Source: Caulobacter henricii
GTDB taxonomy: Bacteria; Pseudomonadota; Alphaproteobacteria; Caulobacterales; Caulobacteraceae
Length of the DNA stretch: 64,000 nt
Reading direction: 5' to 3'
NCBI RefSeq assembly: GCF_001414055.1
Contig: NZ_CP013002.1
Coordinates: 452,501-516,500 of the forward strand
Part shown: in pieces, positions 48,810-58,160 of the stretch
How the letters are laid out: every line of letters starts with the position of its first letter
Position numbering within the stretch: position 1 is the stretch's first letter
The notes under the pieces: generated by a model
The model's input: only the letters and a program-made list of their open reading frames with translations
The model's database searches: none
Told to the model about the DNA's origin: nothing
Translations under genes and position numbers: made by a program

Positions 48810-49960
48810 GCCAGGCCCCGCTCGCGCTCGACCGAGCCCAGGAAGCCGGTCAGGGCCGCGTCCATCACCGGCTCGTCCAGCAGGAAGGCGTCATGACCCT
48901 TGTCGCTCTCGATCTCGACAAAGGCCACCCGGCAGCCGGCGGCTGTCAGGGCCCGGACGATGTGACGGTTCTCGGTGGTCGGATAGAGCCAGTCACTGGT
49001 GAAGCTGAGCACGCAGAACCGCATGTGCCGGGCCCGGGTGAAGGCGCTGGCCAGCACCCCGCCATGGCTGGCGGCAATGTCGAAATAGTCCATGGCCCGG
49101 GTGATGTAGAGATAGCTGTTGGCGTCGAAGCGGTCGACGAAGCTGGCTCCCTGGTGGCGCAGATAACTCTCGACCTGGAAGTCGGCGTCAAAGCCCCAGG
49201 ACAGGCCGTCGCGCTGCAGCTCGCGGCCGAACTTCCGCTGCAGGGCCGGCTCGGACAGATAGGTGATGTGGGCGGCCATCCGGGCCACGGCCAGGCCCTT
49301 TTCCGGTCGTGTGCCGTGGTCGGCATAGGCCCCGCCGCGCCAGTCGGGATCGGCCATGATCGCCTGGCGGCCGACCTCGTGGAAGGCGATGTTCTGGGCC
49401 GAGTGCCGCGATGCGGAGGCGATGATCACGGCGCTGGCCAGCCGTTCGGGGTAGTCGACGGCCCATTGCTGCACCTGCATGCCGCCCATCGAGCCACCGA
49501 CCACGGCAAACAGGGTCTCGACCTCGAGGGCCGAGACCAGCATCGCCTGGGCGCGGACCATGTCGGCGATGGTGATGACCGGGAAGGACAGGGCCCAGGG
49601 CTTGCCGGTGGCCGGATTGATCGAGGCCGGGCCGGTCGAGCCCATGCAGCCGCCGATGACATTGCTGCAGATGATGAAGTGCCGCTCGGGATCCAGCGGT
49701 TTGCCGGGACCCACCAGACGCAGCCACCAGCCGGGCTTGCCCGTCACGGGATGCGGCGAGGCCACATGCTGGTCGCCGGTCAGGGCGTGGCAGACCAGGA
49801 CGGCGTTGGAGCGATCGGCATTGAGGCGGCCATAGGTCTGGTAGGCGACCTCCAGACCTTCGATGACGCCCCCCGAATCAAGGCGCAGGGGTTCGCTGGT
49901 CGGGAACCGCCAGGTTCCGCCATCGGTGAGCGCGGACGGGGCCAAATCCAGGTCAGCCAT
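48806..49960 (-). CDS. metX: Homoserine O-acetyltransferase
   Basis: A 384-residue alpha/beta-hydrolase enzyme that acylates homoserine in the first committed step of methionine synthesis. [18 protein letters not shown] carries nucleophile Ser157; [19 protein letters not shown] forms the substrate pocket; the C-terminal [17 protein letters not shown] and [11 protein letters not shown] supply the Asp and His. ATG 49960 has AAGG close upstream. No SAM-II riboswitch is visible in the short leader, though many alphaproteobacteria have one there. Confidence 0.95.
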   Translation of the reverse strand: MADLDLAPSALTDGGTWRFPTSEPLRLDSGGVIEGLEVAYQTYGRLNADRSNAVLVCHALTGDQHVASPHPVTGKPGWWLRLVGPGKPLDPERHFIICSNVIGGCMGSTGPASINPATGKPWALSFPVITIADMVRAQAMLVSALEVETLFAVVGGSMGGMQVQQWAVDYPERLASAVIIASASRHSAQNIAFHEVGRQAIMADPDWRGGAYADHGTRPEKGLAVARMAAHITYLSEPALQRKFGRELQRDGLSWGFDADFQVESYLRHQGASFVDRFDANSYLYITRAMDYFDIAASHGGVLASAFTRARHMRFCVLSFTSDWLYPTTENRHIVRALTAAGCRVAFVEIESDKGHDAFLLDEPVMDAALTGFLGSVERERGLA

Positions 49961-50038
49961 GACCGCCTTGGACCGCTTGGCGAAGAAGGTGTCAACCGCC
50001 CGCTTCCGGCGGGCCCCGGCTGAGGCTATGGAGGGCGC

Positions 50039-50551
50039 ATGGACCGTCTGATCCTCATGCGCCACGGCCAGGCCGAACGGCAGGCCGCGACCGGCGGCGA
50101 CTTCGAGCGTGGCTTGACCCCGAAGGGGCGCGAGGACGCGACCCTGATCGGCCAGCTGCTGGCCCGCCAGGGGGCGAGCCCTGATCTGGTGCTGGTTTCC
50201 AGCGCCCGGCGGACCCGCGAAACCTTCGCCGCCGTCTCGGCCGCCTTTCCCCAGGCCCGGGTCGAGTTCCGCCGCGACCTCTATCACGCCGAGCCCGATG
50301 AGGTCATGGCCGCCCTGGAGGACGAGGGCGATTCGGCCGGGGTGGTGATGGTCATCGGCCACAATCCGGGCCTGCATGAACTGGCCCTGCGTCTCGTGCT
50401 CCAGGGCGGGGCCGAACCGGTCGCTCTGAACCGGATCCGCGGCCGCTTTCCCACCGCCACCACGGCGGTCTTCGCGTTCGGCTCCGGTGGCCCGCCGGTG
50501 CTGGAACATCTCTTCTACGTGGCCGAACATGGCGGAACAGGCGGCGAATGA
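50039..50551 (+). CDS. Histidine phosphatase (SixA-like)
   Basis: A 170-residue enzyme of the phosphoglycerate mutase/histidine acid phosphatase clan. [12 protein letters not shown] is the RHG active-site motif, [20 protein letters not shown] the second Arg, and [18 protein letters not shown] the GHNPGL motif of SixA. SixA dephosphorylates phospho-His proteins. GGAGGG precedes ATG 50039. It begins a forward operon whose members overlap by 4 bases. Confidence 0.88.
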   Translation: MDRLILMRHGQAERQAATGGDFERGLTPKGREDATLIGQLLARQGASPDLVLVSSARRTRETFAAVSAAFPQARVEFRRDLYHAEPDEVMAALEDEGDSAGVVMVIGHNPGLHELALRLVLQGGAEPVALNRIRGRFPTATTAVFAFGSGGPPVLEHLFYVAEHGGTGGE

Positions 50552-50892
50552 CCCTGATCTACAAGATCCTCTCCCGCGCCGAGTGGGAGGCCGCCCAGGC
50601 TCTGGGCGAGTTTCAGGGTTCGGCTGTCGATCTCGCCGACGGCTTCATCCACCTGTCGGGGGCCGATCAGGCCCAGGAGACGGCGGCCCGCTATTTCGTC
50701 GGCCAGGCCGATCTCGTCCTGCTCGGCGTCGAGGCCGAGGCCCTGGGCGAGGCCCTGAAATGGGAGGCCTCGCGCGGCGGGGCGCTGTTTCCGCATCTCT
50801 TCCGGCCCCTGCTCGTCGGTGAGGTCATCAGCGAGCGCGCCCTGGCGCTCGACGCGGCCGGCGTGCCCCAGCTGGGCGATCTGTCCGCATGA
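50548..50892 (+). CDS. DUF952 family protein
   Basis: A 114-residue protein. [39 protein letters not shown] is the characteristic DUF952 opening (the DGFIHLS motif), followed by [15 protein letters not shown]952 relates to the glutathione/thiol fold group of uncertain function. It overlaps the SixA-like gene and pyrD by 4 bases each, so translation is probably coupled. Confidence 0.9.
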   Translation: MTLIYKILSRAEWEAAQALGEFQGSAVDLADGFIHLSGADQAQETAARYFVGQADLVLLGVEAEALGEALKWEASRGGALFPHLFRPLLVGEVISERALALDAAGVPQLGDLSA

Positions 50893-51947
50893 GCCTGCAC
50901 GACCTCGCCGCCCGGGCCCTGCACGCCTTCGACCCGGAAGACGCCCATGGCCTGGCCATCATGGGCCTGAAGGCCGGCCTTGGTCCGCGCGACAGCGGGC
51001 CCGATGATCTGAGCCTGTCGATCACCCTGGCCGGCATGACCCTGTCCAGCTGCGTGGGTCTGGCGGCCGGTTTCGACAAGAACGCCGAGGTGCCCGACGC
51101 CATGCTGGCCGCCGGCTTCGGCTTCGTGGAGGCCGGGACGGTCACGCCCCTGCCCCAGGCCGGCAATCCGCGCCCGCGCCTGTTTCGCCTGACGCAGGAC
51201 CAGGCGGTGATCAACCGCATGGGCTTCAACAATGAGGGCCTCGAGGCCTTCGCCGGCCGTCTGGCTCGACGCCAGGGCCGTCGGGGCTTTGTCGGAGCCA
51301 ATATCGGGGCCAACAAGGACGCCACCGACCGGATCCAGGACTATGTCACCGGCCTGACCCGGCTGTGGGGCCTGTCGGACTATTTCACCGCCAATATCTC
51401 CTCGCCCAATACGCCGGGCCTGCGGGCCCTGCAGACCAGGGCCGCTCTGGAAGAGCTGCTGGGACGGCTGGCCGAGACGCGCCTGTCGCTGAAGACCGCG
51501 TCGGGCCGCGACTATCCGATCTTCCTGAAGGTTGCCCCCGATCTCGAGGACGGCGAGGTCGAGGCCATTGTCGAGACGGTCGTGGCCAGCGGCCTGGACG
51601 GCATCATCGTCAGCAACACCACCATCGCCCGGCCCGACAGCCTGAGGTCGGCGGACAGGGGCGAGACCGGCGGTCTGTCGGGTGCGCCGCTGCTGGAGCC
51701 CTCCACGGCGGTTCTGAAACGCTTCCATGCCGCCGCCGCAGGCCGAACCGCCCTGATCGGGGCCGGCGGCATTGCGGACGGGGCCGGAGCCTATGCCAAG
51801 ATCCGGGCCGGGGCCCGGGCGGTGCAGCTCTATTCGGCCCTGGTCTATGGTGGGCCGGGCCTGGTGGTTCGCATCAAGCACGACCTGGCCGCGCGCCTGC
51901 GCGCCGACGGCTTTGCCTCTGTCGAGGATGCGGTCGGCGCCGGATGA
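50889..51947 (+). CDS. pyrD: Dihydroorotate dehydrogenase (quinone)
   Basis: A 352-residue class 2 enzyme of pyrimidine synthesis that oxidises dihydroorotate with quinone at the inner membrane. The N-terminal helix (ALHAFDPEDAHGLAIMGLKAG) is the membrane-associated part; VGLAAGFDKNAEVPDAM, GFGFVEAGTVTPLPQAGNPRPR, NRMGFNNEG, YFTANISSPNTPGLRALQ with the catalytic Ser, and LIGAGGIADGAGAYAKIRAGA are all conserved. Confidence 0.96.
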   Translation: MSLHDLAARALHAFDPEDAHGLAIMGLKAGLGPRDSGPDDLSLSITLAGMTLSSCVGLAAGFDKNAEVPDAMLAAGFGFVEAGTVTPLPQAGNPRPRLFRLTQDQAVINRMGFNNEGLEAFAGRLARRQGRRGFVGANIGANKDATDRIQDYVTGLTRLWGLSDYFTANISSPNTPGLRALQTRAALEELLGRLAETRLSLKTASGRDYPIFLKVAPDLEDGEVEAIVETVVASGLDGIIVSNTTIARPDSLRSADRGETGGLSGAPLLEPSTAVLKRFHAAAAGRTALIGAGGIADGAGAYAKIRAGARAVQLYSALVYGGPGLVVRIKHDLAARLRADGFASVEDAVGAG

Positions 51948-52681
51948 CGACCGACAGGGGACTGCAGCTGCTCCGACAGTTCGGCCCGGTCGTGGCCCTG
52001 GTCGCCCTGTTCATCTGGGCGGTGGCCAGTGGTCTGGCAGGGCATATCTCGCTGGAAGATCTCCGGGCCCAGGCCCAGGGCCTGCAGGCCCTCGTCCGCG
52101 AACATCCGGTCCTCAGCGTCGCGAGCTATGTCACCCTCTATGTGGCGACCGTGTCGATCTCCCTGCCCGGCGCCCTGATCCTGTCTCTGACCGGCGGCTT
52201 CCTGTTCGGTCCCATACTGGGCGGGGCGGCCGCCGTCACCGGGGCCACGGGCGGCTCGACGGTGGTGTTCCTGGTCTCGCGCACGGCCTTTGCCGACTTC
52301 CTGCGGCGCTGGAAGAACCCCCTGCTGCTGAAGATCGAGGACGGATTTCGCGACAACGCCTTTTCCTACCTGCTGACCCTGCGCCTGATCCCGGCCTTTC
52401 CGCTGCTGCTGGTCAATGTCGCGGCGGGTCTGATGGGGGTGCCTTTGCGGACCTTTCTGGCCGCCTCCTTCCTCGGCATGGTGCCCAGTTCCTTCGTCTA
52501 TGCCGGGATCGGTGCGGGTCTCGGCCACGTCTTTGCCCAGGGTCACACGGTTTCGCTGGAAACCCTGCTGTCGCCGAGGATCTATCTGCCGATAATCGCC
52601 ATGGGGGTGCTGGCCTTTCTGCCGCCGCTGTGGCGCCATTGGCGACGCGGGCGCGTTGCCCCCGCGCCCGACGTGAAGTAA
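51944..52681 (+). CDS. TVP38/TMEM64 (DedA-like) membrane protein
   Basis: A 245-residue protein with about six hydrophobic segments. LYVATVSISLPGALILSLTGGFLFGPILGG is the SNARE-associated/VTT domain signature, with FSYLLTLRLIPAFPLLLVNVAAGLMGV following. Related proteins move lipids or polyprenyl phosphates across membranes. Its ATG overlaps the pyrD stop (ATGA). It is 9 bases upstream of the histidine kinase. Confidence 0.9.
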   Translation: MTTDRGLQLLRQFGPVVALVALFIWAVASGLAGHISLEDLRAQAQGLQALVREHPVLSVASYVTLYVATVSISLPGALILSLTGGFLFGPILGGAAAVTGATGGSTVVFLVSRTAFADFLRRWKNPLLLKIEDGFRDNAFSYLLTLRLIPAFPLLLVNVAAGLMGVPLRTFLAASFLGMVPSSFVYAGIGAGLGHVFAQGHTVSLETLLSPRIYLPIIAMGVLAFLPPLWRHWRRGRVAPAPDVK

Positions 52682-52690
52682 CTCAGATTC

Positions 52691-54211
52691 ATGACCGAGA
52701 CGGTCTCGCCGACGGAAATCCCGACCCCGCCCGCCGCGCGACGCTTCCCGTGGCCGCGCGGCCTGTCGGCGCGCCTGCTGCTGTTCACCGCCTTTGTCGT
52801 CACTGTCGCCGGTCTGATGATCCTGCCGCCTACCCTGGCGGCCTATGAGGAGCAGTGGCTGCTGGATCGGGTGCGGGCCGGGGAACTGGCCTCGACCATC
52901 GCCGAGAACGATCCCGATCTGCGGGTCAGCGACTCGGTCGCCGGCCAGCTGTTCGACCAGGCCGGGGCCGTCACGGTGGCCGTCCAGGTCGACGGGGCCC
53001 GCCGGCTGGTCCTGCCGCCCAAGGTCCCGATGCAGACGCCCTATCTGGTCGACCTGCGGCGTCAGAACCCCGGCTCCTGGCTGGCCGCCCCCTTCTTCAC
53101 CCTGACCAGCCCGCCCGGCAGCATGGTCCGGGTGATGGCCGAGCCGCGCTTCCGCAAGGCCGAGTTCGTCGAGGTGGTCCTGCCCGACGCCCCGCTGAAG
53201 GCCCAATTGATCGCCTATTTCTGGCGGCTTGCCGGGGTGACGATCTTCGTCGCCGGCCTGGCCGGCTTCTTCGTCTATCTGTTCCTGAACATCTTCCTGG
53301 TGCGGCCCATGCAGCGCATCACCCGCGCCATGGAGCAGTTTCGCGCCGACCCGGCCGATCCCGAGGCCCGTATCGTAGTCTCCAAGCGCCGCGACGAGAT
53401 CGGCCGCGCCGAGCTCGAGCTCGACCGCATGCAGACCGACCTGCTGACCGCCCTGGCCTCCAAGGCCCGACTGGCGGCCCTGGGCGAGGCGGTGGCCAAG
53501 ATCAATCACGACCTGCGCAACATGCTGACCAGTGCCCAGATGGCTTCGGACCGCCTGGCCGCCCTGGGCGATCCCAAGGTGGCCCAGGCCCTGCCGCGCC
53601 TGGAACGGGCCCTTGACCGGGCCATCACCCTGGCCACCGACGTCATGACCTATGGCAAGTCCAAGGAGCCTGCGCCGGTGGTCCGGCCCACGCCCCTGCG
53701 CGCCGCGCTCGACAGCGCTGCCGAGGATTCCGGCCTCGCCCCGGGCGGTGTGGCCCTGGAGACCGTGATCGACCCGCGCGAGCAGGTCCTGGCCGATCCG
53801 GACCAGCTGCACCGCATCCTGACCAATCTGTTGCGCAATGCCCGTGAAGCCATCGAGGGCGCGCCCGATCGTGGCCGCAAGGGCCGGGTGTTCGTCGAAC
53901 TGCATCGCGGCGACGGGATCAGCATCCTGCGCCTCTCCGACGACGGCCCCGGCGTGCCGCAACGGGCCCAGGCCAACCTGTTCCAGCCCTTCGTCGGCTC
54001 GGTGCGGCGCGGCGGCACCGGCCTCGGCCTGGCCATCGCCCGCGAACTGGCCCAGGGCCATGGTGGTGACCTCGTGCTGGTCGAGACGGGGCCGGGGGGC
54101 TCGGTGTTCGATCTCAGCCTGGCGGGCGTGCCCGAGCCGGTGGCCGAGGCTGCGGCGGTGGTCGCGGTGCCGGGCGAGGTTTCCCGGCCGACGCCGCAGG
54201 CCCCCTCCTGA
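52691..54211 (+). CDS. Sensor histidine kinase, membrane-bound, orphan
   Basis: A 506-residue two-component kinase. A first membrane helix (about 26-50), a periplasmic sensor of about 120 residues, a second helix (about 180-203) and HAMP (NIFLVRPMQRITRAMEQFRAD) lead to phospho-acceptor His273 in AKINHDLRNMLTS. The HATPase domain has ILTNLLRNAREAIEG (N box), LSDDGPGVPQ (G1) and GGTGLGLAIARELAQGHGG (G2). No response regulator lies nearby. The last codons and stop fall in a palindromic repeat. Confidence 0.93.
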   Translation: MTETVSPTEIPTPPAARRFPWPRGLSARLLLFTAFVVTVAGLMILPPTLAAYEEQWLLDRVRAGELASTIAENDPDLRVSDSVAGQLFDQAGAVTVAVQVDGARRLVLPPKVPMQTPYLVDLRRQNPGSWLAAPFFTLTSPPGSMVRVMAEPRFRKAEFVEVVLPDAPLKAQLIAYFWRLAGVTIFVAGLAGFFVYLFLNIFLVRPMQRITRAMEQFRADPADPEARIVVSKRRDEIGRAELELDRMQTDLLTALASKARLAALGEAVAKINHDLRNMLTSAQMASDRLAALGDPKVAQALPRLERALDRAITLATDVMTYGKSKEPAPVVRPTPLRAALDSAAEDSGLAPGGVALETVIDPREQVLADPDQLHRILTNLLRNAREAIEGAPDRGRKGRVFVELHRGDGISILRLSDDGPGVPQRAQANLFQPFVGSVRRGGTGLGLAIARELAQGHGGDLVLVETGPGGSVFDLSLAGVPEPVAEAAAVVAVPGEVSRPTPQAPS

Positions 54212-54317
54212 CCTGCTACGCAGGTCGTCCTCCCCCCTGCGGGGGGAAGATGAGATCAGCGCGACCTTCATCTTCCCCCTCCGGGGGAAGACGGCTGCGC
54301 AGCAGCCCGTAGGGGGC
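54200..54317. repeat. Palindromic intergenic repeat, copy 2
   Basis: Nested hairpins: outer GCCCCC (54200-54205) with GGGGGC (54312-54317); GACCTGC-TAC-GCAGGTC (54210-54226); CTCCCCCCTGCGGGGGGAAG near 54229-54248; and CTTCCCCCTCCGGGGGAAG near 54272-54290. The order GCCCCCTC, small stem, CTCCCCC...GGGGG matches the element at 26.7 kb. It begins inside the last two codons of the histidine kinase gene. Confidence 0.7.
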
Positions 54318-54872
54318 AAGTGCGGGGATTGAACCCGATCTATCTCCGGCGTTTCCCAAACAAACCCAAGTCCAATCAATGCCCTGCAAAAAGTCAGATC
54401 GCGCCAATCCTCCGCGCTGAATCCGCCCGCATAATCAGTCTCACCTGACAGCACGGGAAGGGCGTCCGGCCGGCGACTGAGGCGGCTGTCAGGGGTGATC
54501 GAGCGGGGCCACCGGTCGGACGAATGTCCGTGCCGGAGTGCTTAAAGTGAGGGCAGGGGACGTAAACCTGCCCATCGGGGGTCTGCCAGGACCTCCGCCC
54601 GTCCGAAGGTTCGCTCCGGGTCCCTCCGGAATCGGCGTGGCTGCAGCCAGAGGCTCAAGTCCGTCGCGAGGAGGACAAGGCCCGGGTGGGGTGAAGGGTT
54701 GAACCAGACCCGCGCGCCCCGGCCAGAGGGATAACGGTCACGCGGAGCGTTCGTCTTCGTCGAAACGGTACATATTCAAACCCTCATCCGGGCGAGGCCC
54801 GGACGCTCCGCAACCCTTCCCAACCCTTCAGCGGGCCCGCCGCGTGAAGCGGCGGAGCCGTGCCGGTCGTCT
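54318..54872. other. Non-coding stretch with strong dyads; possible structured RNA
   Basis: No convincing gene covers these 555 bases. TCACCTGACAGC (54441-54452) pairs with GCTGTCA-GG-GGTGA (54485-54498); GGAC-GAAT-GTCC sits inside a CCGG...CCGG stem near 54511-54535; GGGCAGG (54551-54557) pairs with CCTGCCC (54567-54573). Such dense pairing suggests an RNA gene or leader. I could not match it to RNase P RNA, SRP RNA, tmRNA or a cobalamin riboswitch consensus. The last 150 bases before the gamma-glutamyltransferase stop are unremarkable apart from CCGGGCGAGGCCCGG. Confidence 0.4.
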
Positions 54873-56606
54873 CTACAGGCCCTTGGCCACGCCTTCGCGA
54901 CGGGGATCGGCACCGCCCTCCAGGACCCCGCCGGGACGCACGATCAGGCCGTGCAGGCCGGAGGTCTCGTTCTGGCCGATCTTGACTGTCACGCCGCGGG
55001 CATTGAGGGCAGCGACCATCTCGGGACCGAACAGGTTGGCCTCGCCGGAGAAGTTTTCGCCGCGCGACACCAGGTTGGGCAGGTTGATCGCCTCCTGCAT
55101 GGAGAGGCCCCAATAGAAGACCCCGACCATGGCCTTCAGATTATAGGACAGGATGGCATTGCCGCCGGGCGAGCCCACGGCCGCCAGGAACTTGCCCTTG
55201 TCGTCCAGCACGATCAGCGGCGACATGGACGAGCGCGGACGCTTGCCGGCCGCCACCGCATTGGCCGCCGGCGCACCGTCCCGGTCGGTCGGCGAGAAGC
55301 TGAAGTCGGTCATCTGGTTGTTGAGGAAGAAGCCGCCGACCATCCGGCCCGAGCCGAAGATGCTCTCGACCGTGGTGGTCATGGAGACCACATTGCCGGC
55401 CGGATCCATGATCACGAAATGGGTGGTGCCGGCAGGCTCCCGGGTAGCGTCGGGGCCGACGACGGGCGCGCCTTTCGGCAGGCCGAACTTCGGCGCGGGG
55501 CCGGCCACGTCCTTGATCAGCTTGGCGCGCTCGGCGACATAGGCCGGGTCCAGCAGGCCCTCGACCGGCACCTTGACGAAGGCCGGATCGGCCACATAGC
55601 GGTCGCGGTCGGCGTACATGACCCGCTCGGCCTCGGCCAGCAGGGCCCAGGCGGCCGGATCCTTGGGGCCGCGCGTGCCGATATCGGTGTGTTCCAGCAT
55701 CATCAGGGCCTGGACCACGGCCAGGCCACTCGACGAGGGATTGGGCACGCAGACCGTATAGACCTTCCAGGGCCGGCACAGGGCCGCCGCCGAGCGGGGG
55801 CGATAGGTCTTGAGATCGCTGAGGGTGATGCTGCCCGGCAGGGTGCCGGCCTGGACCTTGTCGACGATGGCCTGGGCGATCGGTCCTTCATAGAGGGCGC
55901 TGGGACCCTCGGCCGCCAGCCGCCGGACCGTGGCCGCATAGGCCGGGTTCTTCAGCAGATCGCCGGCCTGGTAGCGCTGGCCGTCGGGCTTGGTGAAATA
56001 GGCGGTCACGTCCGGCGTGGCGTTCTGGGGCACCCGGCTGCTGTTGACCATGCCGGCCAGGCGGGGGCTGACCACAAAGCCGTCGGTCGCCAGTCGCTCG
56101 GCCTCCTTGAACAGGGTGCTCCACTTGGCCGCGCCATGATCCTTCTGGGCCTGGGCCAGCATGGCCACGGCACCCGGGACGCCGGTTGCCCGGCCGGAGA
56201 CCACGGCGACCTGGAACGGCAGGGGCTTGCCTTCCGGGCCCAGGAACATGTCAGGGGCGGCGCCGCTGGGGGCCGTCTCGCGCCCGTCATAGGCGGTGAC
56301 CTTGCCGGTGCGCGCCTCGAAATAGGTCATGAAGGCACCGCCGCCGATCCCCGAGCTCTGCGGCTCGACCAGGCTCAGCACAGCCTGGACCGCTACGGCA
56401 GCATCCACGGCACTGCCGCCCTCGCGCAGCACCTTCAGGCCCGCCTCGACCGCCAGGGGGTTGGCAGCGGCGACAAAGCCGCGCGGCGCGGTTTGAGACC
56501 CTGCAGCGGCCGCTGCGGCGGGCTTGGCCCGGGTCGTGACCTGGGCGTCGGCCAGGCCGGCGCAGGCGGACAGGGCGAGCAGGGAGATCAGGATGAGGCG
56601 ACGCAT
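54873..56606 (-). CDS. ggt: Gamma-glutamyltransferase
   Basis: A 577-residue periplasmic Ntn-hydrolase that cleaves glutathione and other gamma-glutamyl compounds. The N-terminus RRLILISLLALSACAGLADA is a signal with a possible lipobox (LSAC). The large subunit begins FVAAANPLAVEAGLKVLREGGSAVD; autocleavage occurs before Thr394 in AGTTHFVIMDPAGNVVSMT; the small subunit has SSMSPLIVLDDKGKFLAAVG and GSPGGNAI. The start ATG 56606 has GGAA-type sequence near. A 253-base gap with no gene separates it from tRNA-Arg. Confidence 0.94.
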   Translation of the reverse strand: MRRLILISLLALSACAGLADAQVTTRAKPAAAAAAGSQTAPRGFVAAANPLAVEAGLKVLREGGSAVDAAVAVQAVLSLVEPQSSGIGGGAFMTYFEARTGKVTAYDGRETAPSGAAPDMFLGPEGKPLPFQVAVVSGRATGVPGAVAMLAQAQKDHGAAKWSTLFKEAERLATDGFVVSPRLAGMVNSSRVPQNATPDVTAYFTKPDGQRYQAGDLLKNPAYAATVRRLAAEGPSALYEGPIAQAIVDKVQAGTLPGSITLSDLKTYRPRSAAALCRPWKVYTVCVPNPSSSGLAVVQALMMLEHTDIGTRGPKDPAAWALLAEAERVMYADRDRYVADPAFVKVPVEGLLDPAYVAERAKLIKDVAGPAPKFGLPKGAPVVGPDATREPAGTTHFVIMDPAGNVVSMTTTVESIFGSGRMVGGFFLNNQMTDFSFSPTDRDGAPAANAVAAGKRPRSSMSPLIVLDDKGKFLAAVGSPGGNAILSYNLKAMVGVFYWGLSMQEAINLPNLVSRGENFSGEANLFGPEMVAALNARGVTVKIGQNETSGLHGLIVRPGGVLEGGADPRREGVAKGL

Positions 56607-56859
56607 AGGATCGGGTTCCAACCAGGAAACGGCGGCGGTCAGGCCGCGACGGCGAGGTGTCCATGGACATCAAACCCATGGCGCTGTCACGTCCGTATGA
56701 CGCTTCAGGGGGCCGAAACCGCCAGCCCGCTTCGCGCCGGGCGACGGGTGCCTGCCGGCCGAGCGCGGGTCGCTGAAATCTTTTCGCGATTACCCGCAGA
56801 CCGGGCTTGCGTCCCCGGAGTGAACGGGCTATCTCCCCCGCCTCGCCGAAAGGCAATGC
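56607..56859. promoter_or_regulatory. Gap upstream of ggt with a 12-base palindrome
   Basis: TGTCCATGGACA at 56658-56669 is a perfect palindrome about 52 bases upstream of the ggt start and could be an operator. No other gene or RNA is seen in this gap. Confidence 0.25.
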
Positions 56860-56936
56860 GCGCCCGTAGCTCAGCTGGATAGAGCATCAGACTACGAATC
56901 TGAGGGTCGGACGTTCGAATCGTTCCGGGCGCGCCA
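56860..56936 (+). tRNA. tRNA-Arg (anticodon ACG)
   Basis: A 77-base tRNA with encoded CCA. Acceptor stem GCGCCCG/CGGGCGC; D-arm GCTCAGCTGGATAGAGC; anticodon stem CAGAC/ATCTG-type around CTACGAA, anticodon ACG (becoming ICG, reading CGN Arg); T-arm GGACG-TTCGAAT-CGTTC. The discriminator is G. It has TTTT just downstream. Confidence 0.97.
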
Positions 56937-57059
56937 TTTTCTCCCGACATCGCAACCTGGTCGTGGCCGAGCTTTTCGCGCCGGCGACGGGGTTTGGCCG
57001 TCAGGCTGGGCGTCCTTCAAAGGGGCCTGGCCGGAGGGCAGGAGATCGCCGGGAGCAAC

Positions 57060-58073
57060 CTATCTGGCCAGCTGGACCTCGCGCGGGCTCTGGCCGGTCC
57101 AGCGTTTGAAGGCCCGAGAGAAGGCCGCCGGTTCGGAGAAGCCGACGAGGTAGGCGGTCTCGTTGACCGAGGCCTTTGCGCCGGCGAGGTAGCGCAGCGC
57201 CATGCGGTGGCGAAGCGCGTCCAGCACCTGCTTGAAGGTGGCGTCCTCGGTTCTGAGCTTGCGGAACAGGGTCTGGCGGCTGAAGCCCAGAGCGCGGGCA
57301 ACGGTGTCGGAACCGACCTCCCCGGTGTGCAGCAGCGGCAGCAGCATGGCCTCGACCTGGCCGCGGACGGTCTTCTTGTCCTCGAGTTCCTGCAGCAGGT
57401 CGTCGGCCCGCCGGGTCAGGACGCCGAAGACGTAACGCGGTTGCTGTGCCACGGGCCAGGTCGCGATGCGCGGGTCGAGCCTCATGGCGTTCCAGTTGCT
57501 GGAGAAGGTCACCGGGCACTGGAAAATGCGGTCGTGCTCGGCGCGCCAGGCCGGGGCCGGATGGGTGAACTGCACCTCCAGCACGTGCGGCTCGGGCAGG
57601 AAGCGGCGCGGGCCGCAGACCAGCCGGACGAAGGCCCCTTCGGTCAGTTCCGGGAAGGCGTTGGGATCGGCCCGCGTATCGACCATCCACAGCTGGCCAT
57701 CGCGCACGGTCAGGGTGAAGCGCGGCCCGTCGCTGAGCCCCTCGGTCTCCAGTGACAGTCGACCGAAGCGCTGCATCTGGGCGAAGGCGTCACCCATGGT
57801 GGCCGAGGCGTTCATGATCAGCCCGACGATCGAGATCTCCGCCAGGTCGACGGCCTCGCCGAAATGCAGGGCCAGGGCCGGGTCCTTGCAGAGGTCCTGG
57901 GCTGCGCGCATCAGGGCCATATAGGACTCGAAGGGCAGGCGGCTGTCGTGGTCTGCCAGGTCGGCAAGGGTCAGGCCGGCCCGGGCCAGAAGCGTGGCGC
58001 GATCAGCGCCCCTCTGGACAGCGAATGCGATCAGGCCGGCGGCGACTCCTGCGGACGTGGTCAGATTCGGCAT
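57060..58073 (-). CDS. AraC-family transcriptional regulator
   Basis: A 337-residue regulator. The N-terminal part (SGVAAGLIAFAVQRGADRATLLARAGL, ALALHFGEAVDLAEISIVGLIMNAS) matches the Arabinose_bd domain of OruR/AraC-type regulators; the C-terminal HTH_18 is VARALGFSRQTLFRKLRTEDATFKQVLDALR and AYLVGFSEPAAFSRAFKRWTGQSPREVQ. It is divergent from the DUF2306-like gene with an 87-base gap, so that gene is the likeliest target. Confidence 0.92.
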   Translation of the reverse strand: MPNLTTSAGVAAGLIAFAVQRGADRATLLARAGLTLADLADHDSRLPFESYMALMRAAQDLCKDPALALHFGEAVDLAEISIVGLIMNASATMGDAFAQMQRFGRLSLETEGLSDGPRFTLTVRDGQLWMVDTRADPNAFPELTEGAFVRLVCGPRRFLPEPHVLEVQFTHPAPAWRAEHDRIFQCPVTFSSNWNAMRLDPRIATWPVAQQPRYVFGVLTRRADDLLQELEDKKTVRGQVEAMLLPLLHTGEVGSDTVARALGFSRQTLFRKLRTEDATFKQVLDALRHRMALRYLAGAKASVNETAYLVGFSEPAAFSRAFKRWTGQSPREVQLAR

Positions 58074-58160
58074 CGGCGCGGCCCTTGGTGTTACAAACGA
58101 TCATGCGGGCGGTCGGTTCGATCATGGCGCCCGCCGCCCATATCGACAAGTAAGGGGGCC

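Noticed and set aside
49961..50038. SAM-II riboswitch upstream of metX
   Set aside because: Common in alphaproteobacteria, but the 78-base gap shows no SAM-II core and is filled mostly by the neighbour's ribosome site.
54441..54600. Cobalamin riboswitch
   Set aside because: GAGGGCAGGGGACGTAAACC faintly resembles the B12 box followed by CCTGCC, but the order of the other conserved parts does not fit and no B12 gene follows.
54441..54800. RNase P RNA, SRP RNA or tmRNA
   Set aside because: The core strings (GAGGAAAGTCC, GGTCAGG...GGAAGG, or a coded tag like the Caulobacter AANDN tag) are not found on either strand.
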